The translations under genes were made by a program, and so were the position numbers. A stretch of 13,338 nt of DNA from Gammaproteobacteria bacterium (GTDB lineage Bacteria; Pseudomonadota; Gammaproteobacteria; Natronospirales; REEB76): the NCBI GenBank assembly GCA_028871235.1, contig JAGWNO010000044.1:1-13338 (forward strand). The letters run 5' to 3'. This document shows positions 5,720 through 12,488 of this stretch, piece by piece (position 1 is the first letter of the stretch; every line of letters starts with the position of its first letter). The notes beneath the pieces are model-generated. The model saw only the letters and a program-made list of their open reading frames with translations. It made no database searches and had not been told where the DNA came from.

Positions 5720-5755
5720 CGGTTGATAACCGGACATGAACGGCATTTAATGCCG
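5720..5755 (-). promoter_or_regulatory. Promoter/operator region of the lipoprotein gene with two inverted repeats
   Basis: Two perfect inverted repeats lie 42-77 bases upstream of the lipoprotein start: CGGTTGATAACCG (5720-5732, 5-bp arms) and CGGCATTTAATGCCG (5741-5755, 6-bp arms). A -10-like TATATT, read on the minus strand, lies next to the first. The repeats look like binding sites for a dimeric regulator, but I cannot name one. Sites are seen directly; function is inferred. Confidence 0.4.
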
Positions 5756-5873
5756 AATTAATGATGGCGGCGGCGGCCCGCTCACGGACATCCCGGTCCT
5801 TCGCGGTACCATGGCGTCCCTGTCAAATGGCATCTCACCCAATGGTTCGATTCCAACGTCATCATCCTCAAAG

Positions 5874-5906
5874 TCAAAAAGGCCACCGTTGGGGTGGCCT
5901 TTTTGA
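5874..5906 (-). terminator. Rho-independent terminator of ssrA
   Basis: A 14-bp perfect stem: 5874-5887, core AAAAAGGCCACC, pairs with 5893-5906, core GGTGGCCTTTTT, around a 5-base loop. It starts 6 bases beyond the CCA end of the tmRNA on the minus strand. A- and T-runs on both sides allow it to work in both directions. Confidence 0.92.
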
Positions 5907-5911
5907 TTTTA

Positions 5912-6282
5912 TGGTGGAGGCGGCGGGAATCGAACCCGCGTCCGCAAGTGCTCCGCCCTCAGCTCTACATGCTTAGCACACGTCTTTGATTTAACCGCCT
6001 GCTACCCGACGGGCAGGGAAAACAGACGGCGGGTCCGGTATGTTTTAGCGGATTGGCGCCGGACGCATCGCACCGCGATCTTGTGAGACACGACCGTTGA
6101 ATGCCCCGGAAGGGCGCTGGACGCACAAGCACGGCTCCAGTCAACGGCTAGCCGGGATTAGGCGGCTAGGGCGTAGTTAGCGTCGTTCGCAACTAGCTTG
6201 TTTGCAAGCGGTTTAACGAGGAACCTTGCACCTCGGCATGCACTTCGGGTTTCGCGACCCACGTCGAAACCATGTCGCCCCC
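5912..6282 (-). ncRNA. ssrA: tmRNA (transfer-messenger RNA)
   Basis: A 371-base tmRNA that, with SmpB, rescues stalled ribosomes and tags the unfinished protein for degradation. The 5' end GGGGGCGACATGG pairs with the 3' end CGCCTCC-ACCA over seven pairs, including G3-U70, the alanine identity pair. The T-arm GGGTTCGATTCCCG is present and CCA is encoded. The tag frame (6190 down to 6158) codes ANDANYALAA followed by TAA; with the charged alanine the tag is A-ANDANYALAA, close to E. coli AANDENYALAA with Ala in place of Glu. The C-terminal ALAA recognised by ClpXP is kept. smpB lies upstream in the same direction and a strong terminator follows. Ends were placed from the acceptor stem. Confidence 0.97.
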
Positions 6283-6442
6283 GATACACAACGCTCACAA
6301 GTCTATACCGAACAGGCGGGTGGGGGTATGCCCCACCAAGCCGCCGGGAGGGCGGGCTGTGCGAGGCGGATGAGGGTGAGTGCAATGTGAGGATGGCAGC
6401 AGCGGCAGATGCCATGGAGGCTTACGACTTTCCCCTTGCTCC
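6283..6442 (-). other. smpB-ssrA spacer, candidate ssrA promoter
   Basis: There is no gene between smpB and ssrA. On the minus strand TATAGA (6307-6302) could be a -10 box 20 bases before the mature tmRNA, with the short leader removed by RNase P, but no good -35 is seen. A GC-rich inverted repeat GGTGGGG/CCCCACC (6319-6325 with 6331-6337) has no T-run and may reduce read-through from smpB. Confidence 0.35.
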
Positions 6443-6925
6443 TCACCTCCTCTGGCGCAGCATGCGGTCTTTTTGCCGCTGCCAGTCCCGGTCCTTCTCG
6501 GCAGCACGCTTGTCATGGAGCTGCTTGCCTTTGGCGAGACCGATTTCCAGTTTGGCGCGGCCTTTTTTCCAGTAAAGGGCGAGGGGTGCAAGGGTGTAAC
6601 CCTTGCGTTCGACCGCGCCGATGAGGCGGTCCAGTTCCGCCCGGTTCAAGAGCAATTTGCGGGTGCGTGTGGGATCGGGATGGACATGGGTGGAGGCGGT
6701 ATTGAGCGGCGTCACGTGGGAGCCCAACAGCCACGCTTCGTTGTTCTTGATGACTACATAACCCTCGGTGATCTGGGCCTTGCCCGCCCTCAGGCTTTTG
6801 ACTTCCCAGCCTTCCAGCGCCAAGCCCGCTTCCAGGCGTTCCTCGATGAAGTAATCATGCCGGGCGCGCTTGTTGAGGGCGATGGTGGCCGGCGCGGCCT
6901 TGGAAGTATCGTTCTTCTTGCTCAT
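6443..6925 (-). CDS. smpB: SmpB, tmRNA-binding protein
   Basis: A 160-residue SmpB, the partner that binds the tRNA-like end of tmRNA and carries it into stalled ribosomes. Seen: a Lys/Ser-rich lead, IALNKRARHDYFIEERLEAG (15-34), LEGWEVKSLRAGK (37-49), ITEGYVVIKNNEAWL, PLNTASTH, the RKLLLNR segment, and a basic C-terminal tail (DRDWQRQKDRMLRQRR) that becomes helical in the mRNA channel. The length is normal. The ATG at 6925 matches the family N-terminus, yet no Shine-Dalgarno is visible and a perfect TATAAT ends 5 bases before the ATG, so the message may be leaderless. ssrA lies 160 bases downstream on the same strand. Confidence 0.97.
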   Translation of the reverse strand: MSKKNDTSKAAPATIALNKRARHDYFIEERLEAGLALEGWEVKSLRAGKAQITEGYVVIKNNEAWLLGSHVTPLNTASTHVHPDPTRTRKLLLNRAELDRLIGAVERKGYTLAPLALYWKKGRAKLEIGLAKGKQLHDKRAAEKDRDWQRQKDRMLRQRR

Positions 6926-6930
6926 GATGC

Positions 6931-6938
6931 ATTATAAC
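6931..6938. promoter_or_regulatory. Shared -10 element between smpB and ratA
   Basis: The motif reads TATAAT on the minus strand (6936-6931) for smpB and TATAAC on the plus strand (6933-6938) for ratA. It is the only AT-rich hexamer of this divergent, GC-rich 101-base spacer. -35 matches are weak on both sides. A 7-bp inverted repeat GGTGATT/AATCACC (6975-6981 and 6989-6995) follows on the ratA side and may be an operator or an mRNA hairpin. Confidence 0.5.
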
Positions 6939-7026
6939 GTGTGCCTGCGGGCTTCCCGGACGTTGTAGCGTCGCGGTGATTGGCCCAAAATCACCACCAC
7001 ATGCCGGCGATCCAGCGGGAGTCTTC

Positions 7027-7464
7027 ATGCGCACCGTCAATAAGAGCGCGCTGGTGCCGTATACGGCGCAGCAGATGTACGCACTGGTGAACGACGTGCT
7101 GCGTTACCCCGAATTCCTGCCCTGGTGCCGGCGTGCCCAGATCCTGTCCCACAATGACACTGAGATGCGCGCCAGCCTGGAGATGGCGCGTGCTGGTCTT
7201 CACAAGATTTTTACCACCCACAATCACCTGCAACCTGGCCAAGCCATCGTGATCACACTGGAGGACGGGCCTTTCCGCCATCTGCGGGGACACTGGCAGT
7301 TCGAGGATCTGGGACCCGAAGGTTCCAAAGTGGCGCTGAAGATGGAGTTCGAGTTCGCCGGTGCGCTGCTGGATCTGATGGTGGGCCCGGTGTTCCACGA
7401 GATTTGCAATTCGCTGGTGGATGCCTTCACCCGGCGCGCGCTGGACCTGTATGGTAAGCGATAA
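7027..7464 (+). CDS. ratA: RatA/Coq10-type START-domain protein
   Basis: A 145-residue protein of the SRPBCC (START-like) superfamily. The E. coli member RatA (YfjG) was reported to block ribosomal subunit association, and its relatives (Coq10) bind ubiquinone, so either name is used. The whole length is one lipid-binding fold. Landmarks are VPYTAQQMYALVNDVLRYPEFLPWC (10-34, the family signature) and the C-terminal helix with VGPVFHEICNSLVDAFTRRA that closes the cavity. I chose ATG 7027 because GGGAG lies 5 bases upstream and it fits the family start; an upstream in-frame ATG at 6976 would add 17 unrelated residues. It overlaps ratB by 14 bases and diverges from smpB, as in many gammaproteobacteria. 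Confidence 0.93.
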   Translation: MRTVNKSALVPYTAQQMYALVNDVLRYPEFLPWCRRAQILSHNDTEMRASLEMARAGLHKIFTTHNHLQPGQAIVITLEDGPFRHLRGHWQFEDLGPEGSKVALKMEFEFAGALLDLMVGPVFHEICNSLVDAFTRRALDLYGKR

Positions 7465-7774
7465 GACAGTGCGCGTAGAGGTGGTCTATACCCAGCCAGC
7501 CGCGCAACACCTGGTATCGGTGGAGCTTGCCGCCGGCGCGGATGTGCGCTTGGCCATCGAACGTTCGGGCCTGCTGCGGAAATTCAGGGAGATCGACATG
7601 ATGCACACCCACTTCGGCATCTTCGGCCGGCTGGTGACGCTTGACACGCCGGTTCAAGACGGTGAGCGCGTGGAAATCTACCGCGCGCTGCTCAAGGACC
7701 CGAAGGCAGCGCGCCGCGAGCTGGCGAGCAGGGGCCGCACCATGGGCAAGCCGCCGCGCACACGCCGTGGGTAA
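7451..7774 (+). CDS. ratB: RatB/RnfH-family ubiquitin-like protein
   Basis: A 107-residue RnfH/UPF0125 protein with a small beta-grasp (ubiquitin-like) fold. Its opening VRVEVVYTQPAAQHLVSVEL, the RLAIERSGLL helix, the FGIFGRLV turn and the DGERVEIYRALLKDPKAARR end match the family. It is called RatB because it sits beside RatA, but antitoxin activity has not been shown for E. coli RatB; the function is unclear. The ATG at 7451 overlaps the end of ratA, and a GTG at 7469 is an alternative. The basic C-terminus (GRTMGKPPRTRRG) is common in the family. The stop lies one base from the convergent bamE stop, with no terminator in between. Confidence 0.9.
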   Translation: MVSDKTVRVEVVYTQPAAQHLVSVELAAGADVRLAIERSGLLRKFREIDMMHTHFGIFGRLVTLDTPVQDGERVEIYRALLKDPKAARRELASRGRTMGKPPRTRRG

Positions 7775-7775
7775 T

Positions 7776-8099
7776 TCAGGGGCCCTTCTGCGCCTGCATG
7801 GGCTTCTGTGCGATGCTCACTACCTTGCCGCCCTTGAACAGCACCACCACATGGCGCGTGGCGACGCTGCTGCGGTCGCTGGGCTCGAAGTAATAGACGT
7901 AGTCCCAGCGATCGGCGTGGAACGGATCCCGGATCATGGGCGGCCCGAGGATGAGCTGTACCTGGGCCTGGGTCATGCCCGGCTTGACCTGCGCGATCAT
8001 GCTGTCATCGATGAAGTTACCCTGCTTGATTTCCGGCCGATAGACGCAGGCGCACAACAACAGCGCCAATAACAGGGGCAGAACTCGTGGAATGCGCAT
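7776..8099 (-). CDS. bamE: BamE (SmpA/OmlA) outer-membrane assembly lipoprotein
   Basis: A 107-residue lipoprotein of the BAM complex, which inserts beta-barrel proteins into the outer membrane. Residues 1-18 form a lipoprotein signal with lipobox LCAC; Cys18 would be acylated. The mature part has the typical KQGNFIDDSMIAQVKPGMTQAQVQLILGPP stretch (25-54) with the PGMT turn and LGPP, then RWDYVYYF (64-71) and the strand ATRHVVVLFKGGKV. All are hallmarks of the SmpA/OmlA fold. It is divergent from fur, a common arrangement in gammaproteobacteria, and the two starts are only 68 bases apart. Confidence 0.96.
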   Translation of the reverse strand: MRIPRVLPLLLALLLCACVYRPEIKQGNFIDDSMIAQVKPGMTQAQVQLILGPPMIRDPFHADRWDYVYYFEPSDRSSVATRHVVVLFKGGKVVSIAQKPMQAQKGP

Positions 8100-8110
8100 G
8101 GCGGGCCGAT

Positions 8111-8139
8111 TTGCGTTGCTTGACGGGTGGGTGATAATA
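8111..8139. promoter_or_regulatory. Divergent bamE-fur promoter region
   Basis: For fur, TTGCGT (8111-8116) and GATAAT (8133-8138) with a 16-base spacer give a plausible sigma-70 promoter and a leader of about 23 bases. Read on the other strand, the same block is TATTAT (8139-8134), a -10 for bamE. No Fur-box repeat of GATAAT units is apparent, so autoregulation by Fur is not supported by the sequence. Confidence 0.55.
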
Positions 8140-8167
8140 CCCGAAGTCGCGCCGCCCCGAGAAGCCG

Positions 8168-8608
8168 ATGCCCAGACAATCCGCCGTGGAAAGCCAGGAA
8201 CTTCGCAACGCCGGTCTCAAGGTGACCCTGCCGCGGGTCAAGATCCTCGAGATTCTCGAGAGTAGCGACCAGCGTCACATGAGTGCCGAGGATTTGTACA
8301 AGGCACTGCTGGAACTGGGTGCGGACATCGGTTTGGCCACCGTGTACCGGGTGCTGACTCAATTCGAGGCGGCCGGACTGGTGACACGCCATCATTTCGA
8401 GGGCGGTCACTCGGTGTTCGAGTTCAACCAGGGGGATCACCACGACCATATCCTGTGCGTGAAGTGCGGCCGGGTGGATGAGTTCGTGGACGGCGAGATC
8501 GAGAATCGCCAGAAACAGATCGCTTCCGCCAAGGGCTATGAAATCACCGACCATTCCCTGTATATCTACGGCGTCTGTTCAGCTTGCCGCAAATCGCTGC
8601 AAAAGTAA
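8168..8608 (+). CDS. fur: Fur, ferric uptake regulator
   Basis: A 146-residue Fur repressor, which with Fe2+ blocks iron-uptake genes. An N-terminal winged helix (residues about 10-80) has AGLKVTLPRVKILEIL, MSAEDLYKALL and the recognition helix IGLATVYRVLTQFEAAGLV (54-72). The dimerisation domain carries HHDH (91-94) and two Cys pairs, C97/C100 and C137/C140, the structural zinc ligands. The length is normal. The ATG at 8168 has only a weak GAGAAG site. The bamE-fur divergent pair is typical. ExbBD-TonB at the window start would be a natural target, but no operator is visible there. The stop is 9 bases from the recN stop on the opposite strand. Confidence 0.96.
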   Translation: MPRQSAVESQELRNAGLKVTLPRVKILEILESSDQRHMSAEDLYKALLELGADIGLATVYRVLTQFEAAGLVTRHHFEGGHSVFEFNQGDHHDHILCVKCGRVDEFVDGEIENRQKQIASAKGYEITDHSLYIYGVCSACRKSLQK

Positions 8609-8617
8609 TCAGGTCTG

Positions 8618-10288
8618 CTAACCGGAGCGGGCAAGCATTTCGCGGGCATGTTTGCGCGTGGTTTCGGTAATCTCCACGCCGCCCAGCATGCGCGCCAGTT
8701 CTTCCACCTGGGCCTTCCGGTCCAGCGTTTCGATGCGTGTCAAGGTGGTGTTGCCGCGGGTCTCCTTGATTACCCGCAGGTGATTGTGGGCCTGGGAGGC
8801 CACCTGCGGCAGGTGGGTTACGCACAGCACCTGGCGTCTCTCGCCCAGGGTGCGCAGGCGCCGTCCGACGATCTCCGCAACCCCACCGCCGATCCCGGCG
8901 TCCACTTCATCAAACACCATTGCGGGAATGGCGCTGGCTTGGGCGGCGATCACCTGGATGGCGAGTGCGATGCGCGACAATTCACCGCCGGAGGCCACTT
9001 TCGTCAACGGCATGAGCGGCTGACCCTTATTGGCGCTCACCAGGAATTCGATACGGCCACCGCCGCGAGTCGTGGGTTGCTCGGTGTCCTGCAGTGTGAC
9101 GTCGATGGCGAACCGGCCGCCGGGCATCCCCAGTTCCTGCATGACCCCGGCGACTTTCCTGCCGAGTTCCGCTGCCGTACTGCTTCTGCGGTCATGCAAA
9201 ACCTCCGCCTGCTCGCGGCAGGCGGCCCGCAGTGCCTGCAGCTGCGCTTCGAGCTCCTGCAGGGCGATCCCGGCATGCTCCAACTCTCCGAGTTCCTTGG
9301 TGAGTGCCTGCAACCGGTGCGGAAGGTCCGCAGGCTCGATACGGTGCTTGCGGGCAAGCTGGTGGAGACTGGCGAGACGGTTTTCAAGCCACTCCAGCCG
9401 CTGTGGGTCCATGTCCAAGCCATTGAGATAACGGCGCAGGGCGTCGCTGCCCTCGCTGATCTGGGCTTGAGCCGTCGTCAGCATTTCATTGATGGCCTTC
9501 AGTCGTGTATCCACATCGTCCAGCGGCTGCAGACGGGCGAGTGCCTGGCTCACTAACTGGTAGGCGGAGCCTTCCTCGTTCTCATACAACCAATCCAGGG
9601 AGGACTGTGCGCCTTCCAGCAGCCGGCCGCTGTTGGCGAGGCGCCGGTGCTCATCATCTATGCTGGCGAGCTCGCCGGGACTCAACTTGAGTGCTTCCAG
9701 TTCATTCACCTGATAGCGCAGCGTTTCCAGGCGCGCATCCCGGTCGGCGGCGGCGGCCTGCAAGGTTGTCAGTTTTTCGTGAACGGCTTTCCAGTCCTTA
9801 TATAGGTCGGCCATATGTTGCTGCAGCGCACCATGGTCACCATAACTGTCCACCAGGGCCATCTGTGTGTCATGGCGCAGCAGTGACTGGTGTTCGTGCT
9901 GGCCGTGGATATCCAGCAGCTGTTCGCCCAGCTCACGCAGCGCCTGCAGCGGCACGCTGCGACTGTTTATCTGCCCACGGGAACGGCCATCACGGCTGAC
10001 GATGCGCCGCAGGATGCAGGCATCGCCTGCGGCCAGATCCTGGTCCTTGAGCCATGCGGCGGCCGCGGTGGACCCGGCGAGATCAAATTCAGCGGCGATT
10101 TCGGCGCGTTCCGCACCGTGCCGGATGACACCCGCATCAGCGCGGTCACCCAGCAGCAGTCCCAGCGCATCCACCAGGATGGATTTACCGGCACCGGTCT
10201 CGCCCGTGAGGACTGTCATGCCCTTGGCGAGATCCAGTTCCAGTACATCAATGATGGCGAAATCGCGGATGGCGATGTGCGTCAGCAT
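8618..10288 (-). CDS. recN: RecN, SMC-like DNA repair ATPase
   Basis: A 556-residue RecN (about 553 in E. coli), which acts early in double-strand break repair. The head domain begins LTHIAIRDFAIID with Walker A GETGAGKS (29-36). A short coiled-coil arm (about residues 150-370) follows. The C-terminal head has the ABC signature ASGGELSRIALAIQV (SGGE at 433-436) and Walker B AMVFDE (456-461), then CVTHLPQVAS. I chose ATG 10288; the open frame continues upstream into nadK, but that part does not look like RecN. It starts 7 bases after the nadK stop, so the two are co-transcribed and perhaps coupled; no ribosome site of its own is evident. I see no LexA box before nadK, so SOS control is unproven. 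Confidence 0.97.
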   Translation of the reverse strand: MLTHIAIRDFAIIDVLELDLAKGMTVLTGETGAGKSILVDALGLLLGDRADAGVIRHGAERAEIAAEFDLAGSTAAAAWLKDQDLAAGDACILRRIVSRDGRSRGQINSRSVPLQALRELGEQLLDIHGQHEHQSLLRHDTQMALVDSYGDHGALQQHMADLYKDWKAVHEKLTTLQAAAADRDARLETLRYQVNELEALKLSPGELASIDDEHRRLANSGRLLEGAQSSLDWLYENEEGSAYQLVSQALARLQPLDDVDTRLKAINEMLTTAQAQISEGSDALRRYLNGLDMDPQRLEWLENRLASLHQLARKHRIEPADLPHRLQALTKELGELEHAGIALQELEAQLQALRAACREQAEVLHDRRSSTAAELGRKVAGVMQELGMPGGRFAIDVTLQDTEQPTTRGGGRIEFLVSANKGQPLMPLTKVASGGELSRIALAIQVIAAQASAIPAMVFDEVDAGIGGGVAEIVGRRLRTLGERRQVLCVTHLPQVASQAHNHLRVIKETRGNTTLTRIETLDRKAQVEELARMLGGVEITETTRKHAREMLARSG

Positions 10289-10295
10289 GCGGGTA

Positions 10296-11192
10296 TCAGC
10301 GCGGGGGTGTCTGCTGGGAGCCGCGCCCCCAATGGAGCTTGGTGCGCAGGATCTTATAATAATCGTGGCCAGGCGGATGGATGAAGGTGATGGTGTGGAC
10401 GGAACGCTCGATGCGCACCCGGTCGCCGGCGTCCAGCATCCGGCTCTGCTGGCCGTCACAGGTGATCTGCGCCCGTCCACCGTGGGTATTATTGATGACA
10501 ATCTCGATGCGGCTGTCGCTCTTCACCACGATGGGGCGGTCGCCGAGAGCATGTGGGCAGATGGGTACCAGCGTCACGGCATCGAGCGCCGGATGCAGGA
10601 TGGAGCCGCCGCCGGAGAGTGCGTAGGCGGTGGAACCGGTGGCTGTGGCGATGATGATGCCGTCAGCGTGGTGCGCGCACACGAAGTGGCCGTCCACATG
10701 GGTCTCGAATTCGATGAGACGGCCGCCATCGGCTTTCTGCACCACCACGTCATTAAGTGCCGCTGAGCAGCGAGTGATAAGCGTGCCCCGGAGTATGACT
10801 GCATCCAGCAGCTGCCGCTGTTCCTGCTGGTAGTCGCCCCGCAGTATGGCGCTGATGTCATCCAGCATGGCAGCCGGTGGAATATCGGCCAGGAAACCCA
10901 GCCGGCCGAGATTGATGCCCACCAGCGGCACCTGCCGCGCGGTGATGGCGTGCGCAGCCTTGAGCAGGGTGCCGTCACCGCCAACCACGATGACCAGCTC
11001 TGCCAGCGAACACAGCTGCTCTTGATTCACGGCCTTCACGGTGACCAGGCCAGGCAGCGGCGCCAGGGCCGCATCCACCAGCACGGTCACGCCGGCGGAC
11101 TGCAGGTGTGCGGCCAGGCTGGCCAGCGTCTGCGTCACCTGCGGGTCGTGTTCGCGGCCCATGAGTCCGATGCTGGAGAAACGCTGCGCCAT
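10296..11192 (-). CDS. nadK: NAD kinase
   Basis: A 298-residue NAD kinase, which phosphorylates NAD+ to NADP+. Landmarks: SSIGLMGR at the N-terminus, VIVVGGDGTLLKAAH with the catalytic GGDG (71-74), GINLGRLGFLAD, the LNDVVV strand, the NAD-binding run ADGIIIATATGSTAYALSGGG, LVPICPHAL, and the C-terminal YYKILRTKLHWG. I chose ATG 11192 because the N-terminus aligns with E. coli NadK; a TTG at 11243 would add 17 residues but has its AGGAG directly abutting. It is the first gene of a nadK-recN pair and diverges from the hrcA operon across 157 bases that hold the hrcA promoter and CIRCE. Confidence 0.97.
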   Translation of the reverse strand: MAQRFSSIGLMGREHDPQVTQTLASLAAHLQSAGVTVLVDAALAPLPGLVTVKAVNQEQLCSLAELVIVVGGDGTLLKAAHAITARQVPLVGINLGRLGFLADIPPAAMLDDISAILRGDYQQEQRQLLDAVILRGTLITRCSAALNDVVVQKADGGRLIEFETHVDGHFVCAHHADGIIIATATGSTAYALSGGGSILHPALDAVTLVPICPHALGDRPIVVKSDSRIEIVINNTHGGRAQITCDGQQSRMLDAGDRVRIERSVHTITFIHPPGHDYYKILRTKLHWGRGSQQTPPR

Positions 11193-11247
11193 AGGGTCGG
11201 GAACCTTAGCACGCTCCTCCGGGGCCGCCAAGAATGGCGCCAACTCC

Positions 11248-11277
11248 TTGACACCGCAGCACAGCGGTTGCTAGTTT
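11248..11277 (+). promoter_or_regulatory. Putative sigma-70 promoter of hrcA
   Basis: A perfect -35 TTGACA (11248-11253) and a poor -10 TAGTTT (11272-11277), 18 bases apart. The start would fall a few bases before the end of, or within, the CIRCE left arm. A sigma-32 reading was tested: CTTGACA is present but no CCCCAT-type box follows at the right distance. Confidence 0.6.
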
Positions 11278-11282
11278 GCGGC

Positions 11283-11309
11283 TTGGCACTCCAAATCGCC
11301 GAGTGCCAG
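11283..11309 (+). promoter_or_regulatory. CIRCE operator (HrcA binding site)
   Basis: TTGGCACTC (11283-11291), nine bases, then GAGTGCCAG (11301-11309). The consensus is TTAGCACTC-N9-GAGTGCTAA. The third-base change A to G in the left arm is balanced by T to C in the right arm, so the dyad stays paired (TGGCACTC/GAGTGCCA). It lies just after the promoter and 40 bases before hrcA, where HrcA would repress its own operon. Confidence 0.93.
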
Positions 11310-11349
11310 GAACATTATTCAACCGTGCGATAACGGCCTTGCCATCAGC

Positions 11350-12411
11350 ATGCATGCGGACCTGACCGATAAACCCCTCAGTGAACGCGCCCAGCACCTG
11401 CTCAAGATGCTGGTGGAGCGCTACATCCGTGATGGTGAGCCGGTGGGCTCGCGCACCCTGTCACGCGATTCGGGCCTGGATCTGAGTCCCGCCAGCATCC
11501 GGAATGTCATGGCGGATCTGGAAGAGCTGGGATTCGTGGCCTCGCCCCACACCTCTGCCGGACGCATCCCCACCGTCAAGGGCTACCGCTTTTTCGTGGA
11601 TACGCTGCTTACGGTCAAGCCACTGGATATGCGGGAAGTGCGTCTCATCAAAGAACAACTGGACAGCGAGGAGTCACATCCACAGGCGTTGCTGGCCACG
11701 GCCTCAAATATGCTGTCCGCCATCACACATATGACCGGGGTGGTGACGCTGCCGCGACGCGAGCATATCGCCTGGCGGCATATTGAATTCCTGCATCTGT
11801 CCGAAAACCGTGTGCTCGCCATCCTGGTGGTGAATGAGGGCGAAGTGCAGAACCGGGTACTCAGTCTGGAGCGCAGCTATAATGCGGCGGCGCTCCTGCA
11901 GATCAGTAATTATCTGAACACCCACTTCGTCGGCAAGGATATCCATGCGGTACGCGTGGAGTTGCTGAATGAATTGCGCCGCACCCGTGAACGCATGAAT
12001 GACCTGATGCTGGCCGCCATCACCATGGCAGAGAAAGTGTTCGAGACCCGTGGCCGGGCAACAGACCGCAATTACGTGATGGCCGGGGAGACCAACCTCA
12101 TGGAGTGGGCCGAACTGTCGGATGTGGAGAAGCTGCGGCGGCTGTTTGAAGCCTTCAACCAGAAACACGATATCCTGCACTTGCTGGACAAGTGCACCAG
12201 CGCCGATGGCGTACAGATCTTCATCGGTGAGGAATCCGGCTATAAGGTACTGGATGAGTGCAGTGTGGTGACGGCTCCGTATAGCGTGGGTGAGGAGGTG
12301 GTGGGGGTACTCGGTGTCATCGGTCCTACGCGTATGGCTTACGAGCGGGTGATCCCGCTGGTGGATATGACGGCGCGGCTGCTGTCAGTCGCCTTGAATC
12401 CGCGCAAGTGA
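11350..12411 (+). CDS. hrcA: HrcA heat-shock repressor
   Basis: A 353-residue HrcA, the repressor that binds CIRCE and is kept active by GroEL. The N-terminal winged helix has ERAQHLLKMLVERYIRDGEPVGSRTLSR (12-39) and LSPASIRNVMADLEELGFVASPHTSAGRIPTVKGYRFFVD (45-84, the family signature, split here only by text). The C-terminal part has the GAF-like domain with IFIGEESGY and GVLGVIGPTRMAYERVIPLVD. The length is typical. The start ATG at 11350 has no strong ribosome site. It is first in hrcA-grpE-dnaK. A CIRCE site lies upstream. Its last codons hold a sigma-32-like promoter. Confidence 0.96.
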   Translation: MHADLTDKPLSERAQHLLKMLVERYIRDGEPVGSRTLSRDSGLDLSPASIRNVMADLEELGFVASPHTSAGRIPTVKGYRFFVDTLLTVKPLDMREVRLIKEQLDSEESHPQALLATASNMLSAITHMTGVVTLPRREHIAWRHIEFLHLSENRVLAILVVNEGEVQNRVLSLERSYNAAALLQISNYLNTHFVGKDIHAVRVELLNELRRTRERMNDLMLAAITMAEKVFETRGRATDRNYVMAGETNLMEWAELSDVEKLRRLFEAFNQKHDILHLLDKCTSADGVQIFIGEESGYKVLDECSVVTAPYSVGEEVVGVLGVIGPTRMAYERVIPLVDMTARLLSVALNPRK

Positions 12412-12420
12412 ACCCCAAAT
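12393..12420 (+). promoter_or_regulatory. Sigma-32-like promoter upstream of grpE
   Basis: CTTGAAT (12393-12399), 13 bases, CCCCAAAT (12413-12420). The sigma-32 consensus is CTTGAAA-N(11-16)-CCCCATnT, so this has one mismatch in each box. It overlaps the end of hrcA, including its TGA at 12409-12411, and lies about 70 bases before grpE. Confidence 0.65.
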
Positions 12421-12488
12421 CCTCGCAAGGCTGTGCATGTCGCGGACAGGGTTCTGTGTGATCGGCGCCTGCGACGTGGAGTGAAAAT

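Noticed and set aside
5762..5867. Possible tRNA or tRNA remnant: a T-loop-like GGTTCGATTCC (5844-5854) and a 7-pair acceptor-like match (5762-5768 with 5858-5864), close to ssrA
   Set aside because: The T-stem has only three pairs, there is no D-arm or anticodon arm, and no CCA follows. The 11-base core recurs in the ssrA T-arm but in opposite orientation, so it is not the direct repeat an integrated element would leave.
8111..8167. Fur box in the bamE-fur spacer
   Set aside because: Only one GATAAT unit is present; a Fur box needs at least three adjoining or overlapping hexamers.
8648..9556. Long plus-strand frame of 302 codons opposite recN
   Set aside because: recN on the minus strand is complete with Walker A, signature and Walker B; the opposite frame has no recognisable domain and is a GC-rich shadow.
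10289..10501. N-terminal extension of RecN in the same open frame
   Set aside because: The extra 71 residues overlap nadK and are Ser/Pro/Arg-rich without RecN similarity; the normal start is ATG 10288.
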